Positions 5,832 through 12,263 of a stretch of 12,750 nt of DNA are shown here, piece by piece. The stretch's first letter is position 1. Each line of letters opens with the position of its first letter. The notes beneath the pieces are model-generated. The model did not search any database and was not told where the DNA came from. It saw nothing but the letters and a program-made list of their open reading frames with translations. A program made the translations under genes and the position numbers. The DNA comes from Candidatus Methanophagaceae archaeon (GTDB lineage Archaea > Halobacteriota > Syntropharchaeia > Alkanophagales > Methanospirareceae): positions 1 to 12,750 of the forward strand of contig QENJ01000065.1 of assembly GCA_013374505.1 (NCBI GenBank), read 5' to 3'.

Positions 5832-7058
5832 CTACGGTCTTATCATTACATTGGCTAAAGTTACTATGAACAAAGCAAGAAGCAGCCACCCGAAAACCCC
5901 TTCTATCATGACAACTATTCGATAGCGATCTATTGGATACCAATCTCCATAACCAACAGTAGTGAATGTAGTCACACTAAAATAGAACGCATCCCAAAAG
6001 GAGACTCGGCTATCACCGTTTTCTTTTAATTGTAATCGCTTGATGCCTTTTCCCTGCTTGTAAACAAGGGCAAATATTATAATTAGAATGAAACCCCATA
6101 TCAGTGGATATTCTGGCTTTATACCATAGCCACAAGAAAGCCATGCTACTACACCCATTAACTTTGAAGGAGACCATTTTTTGTTTTTTTGACTTAATTG
6201 CCGGTACTGGTAGTAAGCAGCATCAGCTTCCTCAAACTGCTCCCTCTCTCTGAAATTTTTTATTAGTTTTATGTATGCTGGTCCATTAAAGACCAGCGCA
6301 TCTTTGAGAGTACTCCATTCCACGTTCATTTGATTGTAATCTGTTTCTTCGAGGGAAACATTGGTAAATGTAGCCCCTGTGAAAGAGACTTTATCAAATT
6401 TTGTAGGAGTAAAAGTGGCATCGCCAGTAAAATTTGCATCCCAGAAGTAGGCATCGCCGGCGAAATTCGCAAAATCGAAGCTGGCATTGCCAGTAAAACT
6501 CGCATCTTCGAAGTAGGCATAGCTGGCAAAATTCGCAAAATCGAAGCTGGCATTGCCAGTAAAACTCGCATTCCCGAAGTAGGCACCGCGAGCAAAATTC
6601 GCACTATTGAAGTTGGCATCGCCAGTAAAATTTGCAACCCAGAAGTGGGCATCGCGAGCAAAATTCGCACCTAAAAAGTCGTTCCTGCTGAGAAAAGAAG
6701 TTCTAATGAACTCAACATCTTCTCTAAATTCAGTGTTAGAGAAATCAACAGCCTCTTTAAAGACAGAGTCCCAAATTGTTATTTTGCTTTCAACAATATT
6801 TAGCTCTTTTTCTAAACCATACAACTCAATCACTACGGCAGACCGTGCATTAGGAACGGTTGTACGGTTTATTTAGCTCAAATCAAGTTTTCCTGTTATT
6901 CTGACATTCTCATAGGCTACATCTTCTCCGTTTCTAATTTGCTCTAAAATATCGGTGGCCGGCACATCTGTAAGCTCCTGTGCTTGAACACCCGTTGACA
7001 GTACAAAAACTACTATAACAGAAAATAGCGTCCACAGAATTACGTTTCTTAGCGCCAT
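5832..7058 (-). pseudogene. Pentapeptide-repeat two-TM K+ channel gene, interrupted by an in-frame TAA
   Basis: Reading on - from the ATG at 7058, with GAGGTG at 7064-7069, the frame encodes a signal peptide (1-26, ending TGVQA) and a domain starting ELTDVPATDILEQIRNGEDV and ending ITGKLDLS. A TAA stop follows at 6875-6873. The same frame continues without a shift (INRTTVPNARSAVVIELYGLEKEL) into a second open part that can start at GTG 6833 and runs 333 residues. This second part has 11-residue beta-helix repeats of the F-x2-A-x-F-x3-A-x-F type (its residues 30-155), a charged linker, membrane helices near 242-259 and 305-328, and the K+ selectivity filter TTVGYGD at 291-297. Pentapeptide-repeat plus ion-channel (PF07885) proteins are known in methanogenic archaea, and LDLS followed directly by a residue such as K is their usual continuity. 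I therefore infer a nonsense mutation (for example AAA to TAA), readthrough, or a base error. No ribosome binding site precedes the GTG, so a separate second gene is less likely. Confidence 0.8.
6420..6668 (-). repeat. 66-bp tandem repeats in the channel gene
   Basis: The region coding for the beta-helix has a 66-base period (two 11-residue turns). A 43-base stretch at 6463-6505 is identical to 6529-6571. The flanking units are more diverged. Recent unit duplication, or gene conversion between units, is likely. Confidence 0.85.
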
Positions 7059-7063
7059 TTATT

Positions 7064-7069
7064 CACCTC
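7064..7069 (-). promoter_or_regulatory. Ribosome binding site of the channel gene's 5' part
   Basis: Minus-strand GAGGTG lies 5 bases before the ATG at 7058. This strong site shows that the signal-peptide segment is the true beginning of the channel gene, not the GTG at 6833. Confidence 0.7.
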
Positions 7070-7215
7070 TGTAACTCTATAAGTTGGATATTACTAAAAA
7101 GGTCACTGATGTTGAAACGGTATGACAAAGATATATTCATCATGTGTCTGTTTTTTTGAGATATTTGTTAATACGAATTATAAATTTCCCTATTCTCCTT
7201 CTGATAAATTCCAAT

Positions 7216-7878
7216 CTAATTGCTATTTCCGTCATCTTTCTTCAAGCGATATTTTTTCCTTGCTGCACGTTTCTTGGGCAATGTATATTGTGATTCGTAT
7301 GCTGCTGCAACTACACAAGTAAGGAAGTACACACCACCCGAAATATACACACCTTGAATATTCCAAAATGGCGGCAAAAAAGGTGCTATTAGAATAAATC
7401 CTAAGCTTAAAAGTGAGTACATTATCCATTCCCACAGACTTGCAAACGGTATCATGTTTAGAGGTCTTATCCATTTACGCGACAGATGGTTATATACGCC
7501 CTCAGTTGGGTCTATATCTCTTGGACCATCTAAAATATCCATCACCGAGTGGAGCCCGGCACCAATGAAAAAAGCAATAGCAAACCAGCAAACAGAGCGC
7601 CAATCAGAATAATATAAGGAAATAACATACGTTATCAGTGCCAATAGGAAATACCCTAAAGAGAAGTGGAGAGTTCTTCTATGAACAATGTTGATGGAAC
7701 CAATTCTTCCTTCAATCCTGTCTATATCAGGGAAGAATCCTCCGAGTGTCCCCACAATTACGAATAACGAAGCTAAAGGCATGACTTCTGCTATGGGGCT
7801 CGAATAAACAATGGCGAGCAAACATAGGTTAATCGCACTACTAACAAAACCTACACATGCGTGAGTAGTAACCATCAT
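7216..7878 (-). CDS. YdjM/LexA-binding-type membrane-bound metal-dependent hydrolase
   Basis: A 220-residue integral membrane protein of the PF04307 type (putative inner-membrane metal-dependent hydrolase). Conserved polar motifs sit between membrane helices: TTHACVGF (H6), FFPDIDRIEGR (D51, D53), HRRTLHFS (H66, H71) and LHSVMDILDGPRD (H110, D114). They probably form the metal site. About five or six membrane helices are visible, and the C-terminal tail is very basic (PKKRAARKKYRLKK). The substrate is unknown for most of the family. I start it at ATG 7878. A GTG nine bases earlier (7887) would lie inside the ribosome binding site AGGTGAT (7889-7883), so it cannot be the start. A TATA-like CATATATGAA (7907-7916) fits this choice. 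The gene stands alone, 157 bases upstream of the channel gene on the same strand. Confidence 0.8.
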   Translation of the reverse strand: MMVTTHACVGFVSSAINLCLLAIVYSSPIAEVMPLASLFVIVGTLGGFFPDIDRIEGRIGSINIVHRRTLHFSLGYFLLALITYVISLYYSDWRSVCWFAIAFFIGAGLHSVMDILDGPRDIDPTEGVYNHLSRKWIRPLNMIPFASLWEWIMYSLLSLGFILIAPFLPPFWNIQGVYISGGVYFLTCVVAAAYESQYTLPKKRAARKKYRLKKDDGNSN

Positions 7879-7882
7879 TGTT

Positions 7883-7916
7883 ATCACCTGATAAGTTTAA
7901 TAGCTACATATATGAA
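7883..7916 (-). promoter_or_regulatory. Promoter and ribosome binding site that fix the hydrolase start
   Basis: Minus-strand TTCATATATG (7916-7907) is a TATA candidate. AGGTGAT (7889-7883) is 4 bases from the ATG at 7878. The ribosome binding site overlaps the tail of the 7884-8141 frame. Confidence 0.55.
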
Positions 7917-8141
7917 TAAGTTTTTTGGAATATCTCGCAAAAGAAGAAGATGCTCTTTATTCTCATGATTATTTTCTATCCTTCTTTTCTTCTTCCAAAT
8001 CTCGAAGTCTATCCAAGATAACATCTTTATCCGAAGTAGCTTTAGCAAATCCCATACGAGATATCTTCCCGCTTTATCATAATCCCGCGGAAGCTTCTCA
8101 CCACTGAATAAACAATACCGACGAATCGCTACGCCGAACAT
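7884..8141 (-). CDS. Doubtful 85-residue ORF, possibly a gene remnant
   Basis: An open frame of 85 residues, rich in basic and aromatic residues, with no family I recognise. In its favour, a TATA-like GTTATAAAAC lies at 8172-8163, about 27 bases before the ATG, as expected for a leaderless archaeal mRNA. Against it, the second half looks like a chance frame. A different frame over the same DNA (8055-7969, 28 residues, beginning MGFAKATSDKDVILDRLRDL) has a more protein-like, charged helical composition and natural codons. This may be a degraded gene with a frame shift. The ORF's tail runs into the ribosome binding site of the downstream hydrolase. An unbroken run of twelve A on this strand precedes the ATG. 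Confidence 0.25.
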   Translation of the reverse strand: MFGVAIRRYCLFSGEKLPRDYDKAGRYLVWDLLKLLRIKMLSWIDFEIWKKKRRIENNHENKEHLLLLRDIPKNLFIYVAIKLIR

Positions 8142-8162
8142 TTTTTTTTTTTGCTATTGGCG

Positions 8163-8172
8163 GTTTTATAAC
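8163..8172 (-). promoter_or_regulatory. TATA-like box before the 8141 ATG
   Basis: Minus-strand GTTATAAAAC is centred 27 bases before the ATG, which is the spacing for leaderless transcription. It may belong to a real small gene or be a relic. Confidence 0.35.
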
Positions 8173-8203
8173 TGCGATATACACCGCACAAGTATGTAGC
8201 ATT

Positions 8204-8728
8204 TCATTGCAACTGCCTCAACATCTCACGCATATTCCGCCAGTGGCTGCCTTCCCAGTAGATCCTACCGCAGCGCACACAAATCCAGAATTCCCACTTG
8301 CCCACCATACTCGTTGGTACATAGCTCGTTTCCTTCAACATATCCTCTTCGCTTTCCTCTACAGGCCTTATGCTCGCATTGCACACGCTACATCTGAGCG
8401 GGACAGGTTCGAGGTTCAGGTTTACGTTATAACGAAGCAGCTCCTTCAATTGCTCCATCACTTCATCTGTTTTTATATACAGACATTGTACACCCTTCTT
8501 CGTTGCCGCGGCTACCAGTCCTTTGTCGCGCGTGAGCAGTACTCGCGATTCCACAATTGCAAAAGCAGCAAGGGCCTTATCCTCGTCTTCCACGGCTTGA
8601 ACTGAACCATCGTTTAAATCCGCTGCGTAAACTGTGTCGTATCCCAGAACACGTAACCAGGTGCTTAACTTGCCGAACATCCGATCGGTTACGAATCGGA
8701 TGGTTTCATCCCCCTCTTCCTTTTCCAT
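8204..8728 (-). CDS. Mut7-C RNase-domain protein with C-terminal zinc ribbon
   Basis: A 174-residue soluble protein. The N-terminal half matches the Mut7-C/PIN-like nuclease family (PF01927): RFVTDRMFGKLSTWLRVLGYDTVYA at 11-35 with the conserved Asp15, then VESRVLLTRDKGL (59-71) with Asp68. The C-terminal part is a zinc ribbon with the pairs C113-x2-C116 and C150-x2-C153, followed by GRIYWEGSHWRNM, the usual end of this archaeal family. Length is normal for stand-alone members. It is predicted to be a metal-dependent RNase, but the target is not established for archaeal members. The ATG at 8728 is used because the next Met (residue 17) would remove the conserved TDR. No good ribosome binding site is seen. 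The gene is divergent from the lipoprotein gene, 150 bases away. Confidence 0.88.
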   Translation of the reverse strand: MEKEEGDETIRFVTDRMFGKLSTWLRVLGYDTVYAADLNDGSVQAVEDEDKALAAFAIVESRVLLTRDKGLVAAATKKGVQCLYIKTDEVMEQLKELLRYNVNLNLEPVPLRCSVCNASIRPVEESEEDMLKETSYVPTSMVGKWEFWICVRCGRIYWEGSHWRNMREMLRQLQ

Positions 8729-8834
8729 ACTCGCCTTTTTTTAAAAAATCCCACGCTCGGGCGTTCAATCGAATCGTAAGCTGTGCAGAAGTCTTTCCAC
8801 GGCATCAAATGGTTGTTCACATCATGTGATATTG

Positions 8835-8872
8835 CTATATCAAAGGAACGCTTTTTCCTTTATAATGGGGAG
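8835..8872 (+). promoter_or_regulatory. Promoter and ribosome binding site of the lipoprotein gene
   Basis: CTATATCAAA (8835-8844) is the likely TATA box. GGGGAG (8867-8872) lies 6 bases before the ATG at 8879. A second TATA-like TTTATAAT (8859-8866) is too close to the start to be used. Confidence 0.5.
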
Positions 8873-8878
8873 TAAAAA

Positions 8879-9316
8879 ATGAAAAGGAAATTGATGGCAG
8901 GACTAATAGTGGTAGTTGTAATCGTAGCAGCTATGATGTTTTCGGGTTGCGTAGGGGAAGAGCAGAAAATGAGTGTTTCGGAAATAAAAGCGATGGTGCT
9001 TGTCAATGCTAAAGAGATAGATGCCTACAAGTTTGACATGAATACGACGACGAGGACGTTACTTAGCAACGAGACAAATAGTACGGAAATGACAACGTTA
9101 ATTAACGGGCGTGGTGTAGTAGACATTATAGACAAAGAAATGAAGTTGAATATGAATACGAGCATGGAAACGAACGAGACAGAAGAGGACTGTTTTCTCT
9201 TTTTTTGTTTTTTGAACAGAAAAAGCACTCGCTCGAAATTTAACACTTGCCCACCTGTAATCTCTATCCCTTCCGCTCTCAGAAGTTCTATCTTCTTATC
9301 CACGCCAAAACAATAG
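8879..9316 (+). CDS. Lipoprotein with truncated, chimeric C-terminus
   Basis: The N-terminus is a clear lipoprotein signal: basic MKRK, hydrophobic 6-20, lipobox FSGC with the lipidated Cys24. A Thr/Asn/Met-rich outer part follows (EIDAYKFDMNTTTRTLLSNETNSTEM, GRGVVDIIDKEMKLNMN), with five N-x-S/T sequons. This fits a family of archaeal surface lipoproteins, possibly related to DUF6612 or LolA/LppX-like beta proteins, that are normally longer. Natural-looking sequence stops at about residue 104 (base 9190). The rest, to the TGA at 9316, is the antisense reading of the convergent ogt gene and is unlikely to be functional. A T-rich tract at 9191-9213 may end transcription at the junction, before any stop codon. 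I take it as a 3'-deleted gene. Confidence 0.6.
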   Translation: MKRKLMAGLIVVVVIVAAMMFSGCVGEEQKMSVSEIKAMVLVNAKEIDAYKFDMNTTTRTLLSNETNSTEMTTLINGRGVVDIIDKEMKLNMNTSMETNETEEDCFLFFCFLNRKSTRSKFNTCPPVISIPSALRSSIFLSTPKQ

Positions 9317-9510
9317 CCACCAACGTCTCCGTCCGTTCTCACGACACGGTGACAGGGTATGGTTATGGGATACGGGTTCTTCGCAACTGCCTGGCCTACA
9401 GCACGAGCAGAACCCGTTAGTTCCAGTGCTATCGCACCATAAGTTGTTACTTTTCCCTTTGGTATTTGCTTTACTTTGTTTAATACGGTTTCCTGGAACT
9501 TTACAGTCAT
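9025..9510 (-). CDS. ogt: Methylated-DNA-protein-cysteine methyltransferase, with readthrough tail
   Basis: Residues 1-99 are the complete DNA-binding/active-site domain of the O6-alkylguanine-DNA alkyltransferase family (PF01035): KVKQIPKGKVTTYGAIA, the arginine finger region GSARAVGQAVAKNPYP, the active site IPCHRVVR with Cys53, GDVGGYCFG and LLRAEGIEI. It repairs O6-methylguanine by transferring the alkyl group to Cys53. There is no N-terminal ribonuclease-like domain, as in the short forms. The family usually ends soon after a segment like NFERVLF (residues 91-97). Here the frame continues 62 residues more. This tail (KKQKKRKQSSSVSF onwards) is mostly the antisense of the lipoprotein gene, so the native stop has been lost. 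The core should still fold. The start ATG 9510 has no ribosome binding site and is probably read from a leaderless mRNA. Confidence 0.85.
   Translation of the reverse strand: MTVKFQETVLNKVKQIPKGKVTTYGAIALELTGSARAVGQAVAKNPYPITIPCHRVVRTDGDVGGYCFGVDKKIELLRAEGIEITGGQVLNFERVLFLFKKQKKRKQSSSVSFVSMLVFIFNFISLSIMSTTPRPLINVVISVLFVSLLSNVLVVVFMSNL
9191..9213 (+). terminator. T-rich tract at the lipoprotein/ogt junction
   Basis: Nineteen of 23 bases are T on the plus strand. In archaea such a tract ends transcription, so it would stop the lipoprotein transcript at the junction and before any in-frame stop codon. Confidence 0.45.
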
Positions 9511-9616
9511 GCGTTAAGTTAAATAACTAAACCTTATTCTATTTCAAATTGCTATTCTTTTTATGGTACATAACGAACATCATTTCTTTGGTACCGCTAT
9601 CTTTTTTAAGAAAGGC

Positions 9617-9657
9617 TTTTTATAATGGCGAACACAAACATACCTTCAAATACGGAG
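9617..9657 (+). promoter_or_regulatory. Promoter and ribosome binding site of the arginine decarboxylase gene
   Basis: TTTTATAATG (9617-9626) is a good TATA box about 42 bases before the ATG. GGAG (9654-9657) is 6 bases from the start. Confidence 0.6.
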
Positions 9658-9663
9658 TAATAA

Positions 9664-10179
9664 ATGGAGCAATACAACAAGTTGATACCAAAAGCGTTTT
9701 TTCTCACTTCCGGTGTGGGCATGGCTAACGACCAGGATAACGCTTTTGACCTCGCATTACGGGACGCAGGGATAAGTGAATGCAATTTGGTTAATGTCTC
9801 TTCTATTTTACCTGCGAAAGCCGTGGAGATAGACCAAAAAACGCTGACGCCCGGTGAGATAACTTTCTGTGTGCTGTCACGCGCGGAAGGCAAATCCGGC
9901 GAGGTAATTGGTGCTGGCGTGGGTTATGGCTGGCTATTTCACAATCCAAATTCAGCGTATTCGCATGATCAACTAGATTTTGGTATCATTTGCGAGCATC
10001 ATGGCCATTATTCTACTGAATTTCTGCGCAATAAGATACAAGAGAAGCTGTACATGATGGCGGCGAGCCGTAACCGAGACTTAACGCTGAAGAAGCTGGA
10101 AGTGAAGTCAGTAGAGGTAGATGCGGCTAAATTTGGGTCGGTAGTGGCTGCGCTTGTATTTGTATTAAGCCCCGAATAA
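9664..10179 (+). CDS. pdaD: Pyruvoyl-dependent arginine decarboxylase
   Basis: A 171-residue proenzyme (EC 4.1.1.19) that decarboxylates arginine to agmatine, the entry step of archaeal polyamine synthesis. It cleaves itself between two serines, and the second becomes the pyruvoyl group. Here NVSSILP at 44-50 places the cut between Ser46 and Ser47, giving a beta chain of 46 and an alpha chain of 125 residues. Other family features are PKAFFLTSGVG (9-19), GEITFCVLSRAEG (64-76), GAGVGYGW (83-90) and ICEHHGHYS (109-117). Length is normal. The gene is solitary; no agmatinase or aminopropyltransferase gene lies nearby. The 125-bp inverted-repeat element follows 28 bases after the stop codon. Confidence 0.95.
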   Translation: MEQYNKLIPKAFFLTSGVGMANDQDNAFDLALRDAGISECNLVNVSSILPAKAVEIDQKTLTPGEITFCVLSRAEGKSGEVIGAGVGYGWLFHNPNSAYSHDQLDFGIICEHHGHYSTEFLRNKIQEKLYMMAASRNRDLTLKKLEVKSVEVDAAKFGSVVAALVFVLSPE

Positions 10180-10207
10180 CTGCCGTATTTGTATAGCTAA
10201 ATAAAAA

Positions 10208-10332
10208 AACCACGAGATCACACGAGATTAACACAAGAACTTGGATTATTATGGCATAAAGTAGTTAATAGCGTACAGAAACTACGTCTATTTTATTCTT
10301 TATCTCGTGGAAATCGGTGTAATCGGGTGGTT
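10208..10332. repeat. 125-bp element with imperfect terminal inverted repeats
   Basis: The left arm AACCACGAGATCACACGAGATT (10208-10229) is complementary to the right arm AATCGGTGTAATCGGGTGGTT (10312-10332) apart from a few mismatches and a one-base gap. A further ATCTCGTGG (10302-10310) repeats the left-arm unit in inverted form. Within each arm the unit (CACGAGAT or AATCGGTG) recurs at about 10-11 bases. There is no coding capacity. It resembles the small intergenic hairpin repeats built from CACGGATT-type units in many prokaryotic genomes, or a miniature element without a transposase. Confidence 0.6.
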
Positions 10333-10407
10333 ATAAAAAGTAGCTAAACAAATACACCGCACTTTAACAACTCGCGAAGCAAAAAATAAAAAGAGGATAT
10401 TTAAGCT

Positions 10408-10829
10408 TTAATATCCTCCAAATCCTGGTCCGCTCGGTCCTTGAGACATCAGTTCTGACATCGAGGTAATAAACACAGCAATTAAAGCTATGCCGATGAT
10501 CGCAGGTATAGCAATTGCGATAATAACTGCGAGGACTGCCTTTCCGGTGGATAGCTCGTGCAGTTGCCTTATGCCGATAATCTCCACGATAAGTGCCCAT
10601 ATTGCTGCGATTATGTTTACTCCCGGAATCCAGCCCAGGAGTAAACTCGGTGTCATTCCATACGTCACTGCTTTTATCGTCTGCGTAAATCCGTTTCTAC
10701 CGCCTACTACATATACCCAGAGGTGAAGCCATAGTCCGCCAATGAAGATTCCCTAGAGTTGTCGAAAGTATCCGAAGGACTGAACAAAAAACCCTTTATT
10801 CTTTCTACGATACTTAATACCATTTGCAT
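10408..10829 (-). pseudogene. Yip1-family membrane protein gene with an internal deletion
   Basis: On the minus strand, ATG 10829 or 10823 opens a frame beginning MVLSIVERIKGFLFSPSDTF, the typical N-terminus of archaeal and bacterial Yip1-domain proteins. That frame ends at a TAG at 10709-10707. In another frame, just after a TAG at 10755-10753, comes GIFIGGLWLHLWVYVVGG, then NGFTQTIKAVTYGMTPSLLLGWIP. It continues to a Gly/Pro-rich end (SQGPSGPGFGGY) and a stop at 10408. This is the C-terminal half of the same family, with about three membrane helices. The first membrane helices are missing, so some tens of residues have been lost and the two halves joined out of frame near 10745-10765. A GTG at 10668 could give an 86-residue product, but it has no ribosome binding site. 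The old promoter (10857-10866) is still visible. Probably not functional. Confidence 0.75.
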
Positions 10830-10856
10830 CACTAAAACTACTAAAGACACGTCACG

Positions 10857-10866
10857 CCATATAAAG
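10857..10866 (-). promoter_or_regulatory. TATA box of the Yip1 remnant
   Basis: Minus-strand CTTTATATGG is centred about 33-38 bases before the two possible ATG starts, with correct orientation. It marks the original gene start. Confidence 0.5.
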
Positions 10867-10940
10867 TTTTCGGTTGCAAATTCGCAATACCATCTGCTAG
10901 TTTTTTCGTTCTATGTGCCATTAGATGAAACAATTTAAAA

Positions 10941-10954
10941 GGGTATATATAACC
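10941..10954 (+). promoter_or_regulatory. TATA box of the aminotransferase gene
   Basis: GGGTATATATAACC is a strong TATA box centred about 38 bases before the ATG at 10985. The leader would be about 10 bases, with only a weak GTGAT (10972-10976) as ribosome binding site. Confidence 0.6.
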
Positions 10955-10984
10955 TCATGCCTTTTTATGGCGTGATAGCGTAAA

Positions 10985-12121
10985 ATGCAAGCAAAAAGAT
11001 TAAACAGGATAGAGGAATCGGCAACCATAAAAATGTCGCACATAGCGCAGCAATTGCAGGACGAAGGGAAAGACGTGCTGAACTTCTCGCTTGGTGAGCC
11101 GGACTTTAAGACGCCGGAACATATCTGCGAAGCGGCGCGGCAAGCCTTAGACCTTGAATATACGCACTACACGAGCAGTGCGGGTATCGTTGAGCTAAGA
11201 GAAGAAATAGCGAAGAAGATACGCGAAGAGAATCAGGTTGATGCTTCTATGGAAAATGTGATTGTGACGCCCGGCGCGAAGCAGGCGATATACGAATTGA
11301 TGATGGCGGTTTTAGATGAAGGAGACGAAGTGATTATGCTAGACCCTGCGTGGGTTACGTTCGAAGCGGCCGTAAAATTAGCTGGTGGCACCATAAAATG
11401 GGTGAAACGAGTAGAAGAAGACGTGAAATACGAATCGCTGGAATCTGTGTTATCCGCAAACACGAAGATGATAATAATCAACAGTCCAAATAATCCGGGT
11501 GGATATGTTTTAAGCGAAAAAGAGCAGCGTGAAATTGCTGAATTCGCCATAGAGCACGACCTCATTGTGCTTTCGGACGAGATATACGAAAAGATTTTAT
11601 ATGGCCGAAAACACGTGAGCATTGCTTCTTTTGACGGTATGCACGAGCGAACAGTGATCATAAACGGTTTCTCGAAGACGTATGCAATGACCGGTTGGCG
11701 AATAGGGTATGCGGTTGCACCACTTGAGATAATGAAAGGAATGCTAAAGATACAGCAACATTCGGTTACTTGTGCACCTTCGATTTCGCAATTTGCAGCG
11801 TTAACTGCACTTAAAAGTTCTCAGGACTGCGTACGGGAGATGGTGTGTGAGTTCCAGAAGAGACGAGATGTAATTGTGAGACGGCTAAATGAGATGGGGC
11901 TGCGGTGCGTGGATCCGGAAGGTGCGTTTTATGCCTTTATTAATACTTCAGGTCATGGCGACGATGTGGAATTCACGGAACGGCTGCTAAAAGAAGCGTA
12001 CATAGTTGTTACGCCGGGTTCGGCATTTGGGCTCGCGGGTAAAGATTATGTGAGATTATCGTTTGCTGCGTCAATGGAGCATATTTTAGATGGTATGGAC
12101 CGGATAGAACGTTTATTATAA
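10985..12121 (+). CDS. aspC: PLP-dependent aminotransferase, aspartate aminotransferase-like (class I)
   Basis: A 378-residue cytosolic fold-type I enzyme. It carries the usual landmarks of the aspartate/aromatic (AspB, I-gamma) subgroup: SLGEPDFKTP (35-44), YTSSAGIVELREEIA (62-76), TPGAKQAI (95-102), SPNNPGG with Asn170, DEIYEKILY with Asp198 and Tyr201, and GFSKTYAMTGWRIGY with the PLP lysine Lys231 and Arg239. The substrate-carboxylate Arg357 is in VRLSFA. Length is normal. Members of this subgroup act on aspartate, alanine, aromatic or alpha-aminoadipate substrates, so the exact substrate cannot be read from sequence. Aspartate/2-oxoglutarate is the conventional call. The gene has its own promoter and no pathway partner in the window. 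Confidence 0.92.
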   Translation: MQAKRLNRIEESATIKMSHIAQQLQDEGKDVLNFSLGEPDFKTPEHICEAARQALDLEYTHYTSSAGIVELREEIAKKIREENQVDASMENVIVTPGAKQAIYELMMAVLDEGDEVIMLDPAWVTFEAAVKLAGGTIKWVKRVEEDVKYESLESVLSANTKMIIINSPNNPGGYVLSEKEQREIAEFAIEHDLIVLSDEIYEKILYGRKHVSIASFDGMHERTVIINGFSKTYAMTGWRIGYAVAPLEIMKGMLKIQQHSVTCAPSISQFAALTALKSSQDCVREMVCEFQKRRDVIVRRLNEMGLRCVDPEGAFYAFINTSGHGDDVEFTERLLKEAYIVVTPGSAFGLAGKDYVRLSFAASMEHILDGMDRIERLL

Positions 12122-12232
12122 TTGAATGGTAAGATTTTGCTTAACCTGCTCATGCAGACCGTTCATCCGCACATTCTAGACAATACAACGGTTTTGTCCG
12201 AGTATTACGGTTTCCAAACTCGTATAGGACCT

Positions 12233-12247
12233 ACCTTTTAATTTTTA
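12233..12247 (+). promoter_or_regulatory. TATA box for a leaderless permease mRNA
   Basis: CTTTTAATTTTT is centred about 25 bases before the ATG at 12264, and no Shine-Dalgarno lies between them. The transcript therefore probably starts at or next to the start codon. Confidence 0.45.
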
Positions 12248-12263
12248 GTAATACCTTTAATCT

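Noticed and set aside
6326..6674. Repetitive 114-residue frames on both strands inside the channel gene
   Set aside because: Their repeats (such as LLAMPTSGMRI) only mirror the 66-bp DNA repeat in wrong frames. The pore-containing frame is the real one.
6873..6875. Pyrrolysine or selenocysteine recoding at the interrupted channel codon
   Set aside because: Pyrrolysine uses TAG and selenocysteine TGA. The codon is TAA and no SECIS-like structure is visible.
7069..7146. Minus-strand 25-26 codon ORF ending in the channel's ribosome binding site
   Set aside because: A leader peptide was considered because its stop overlaps GAGGTGA. It lacks its own ribosome binding site and shows no regulatory codon pattern.
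7885..7887. GTG as start of the membrane hydrolase
   Set aside because: The GTG is part of the AGGTGAT ribosome binding site for the ATG at 7878.
10208..10332. CRISPR array
   Set aside because: The short units are degenerate, inverted and closely spaced. No regular spacers of 30-40 bases occur here or elsewhere in the window.
12122..12232. Hidden small RNA or gene between the aminotransferase and the permease
   Set aside because: No T-run, stable inverted repeat, ribosome binding site or open frame of useful length is visible in either strand.
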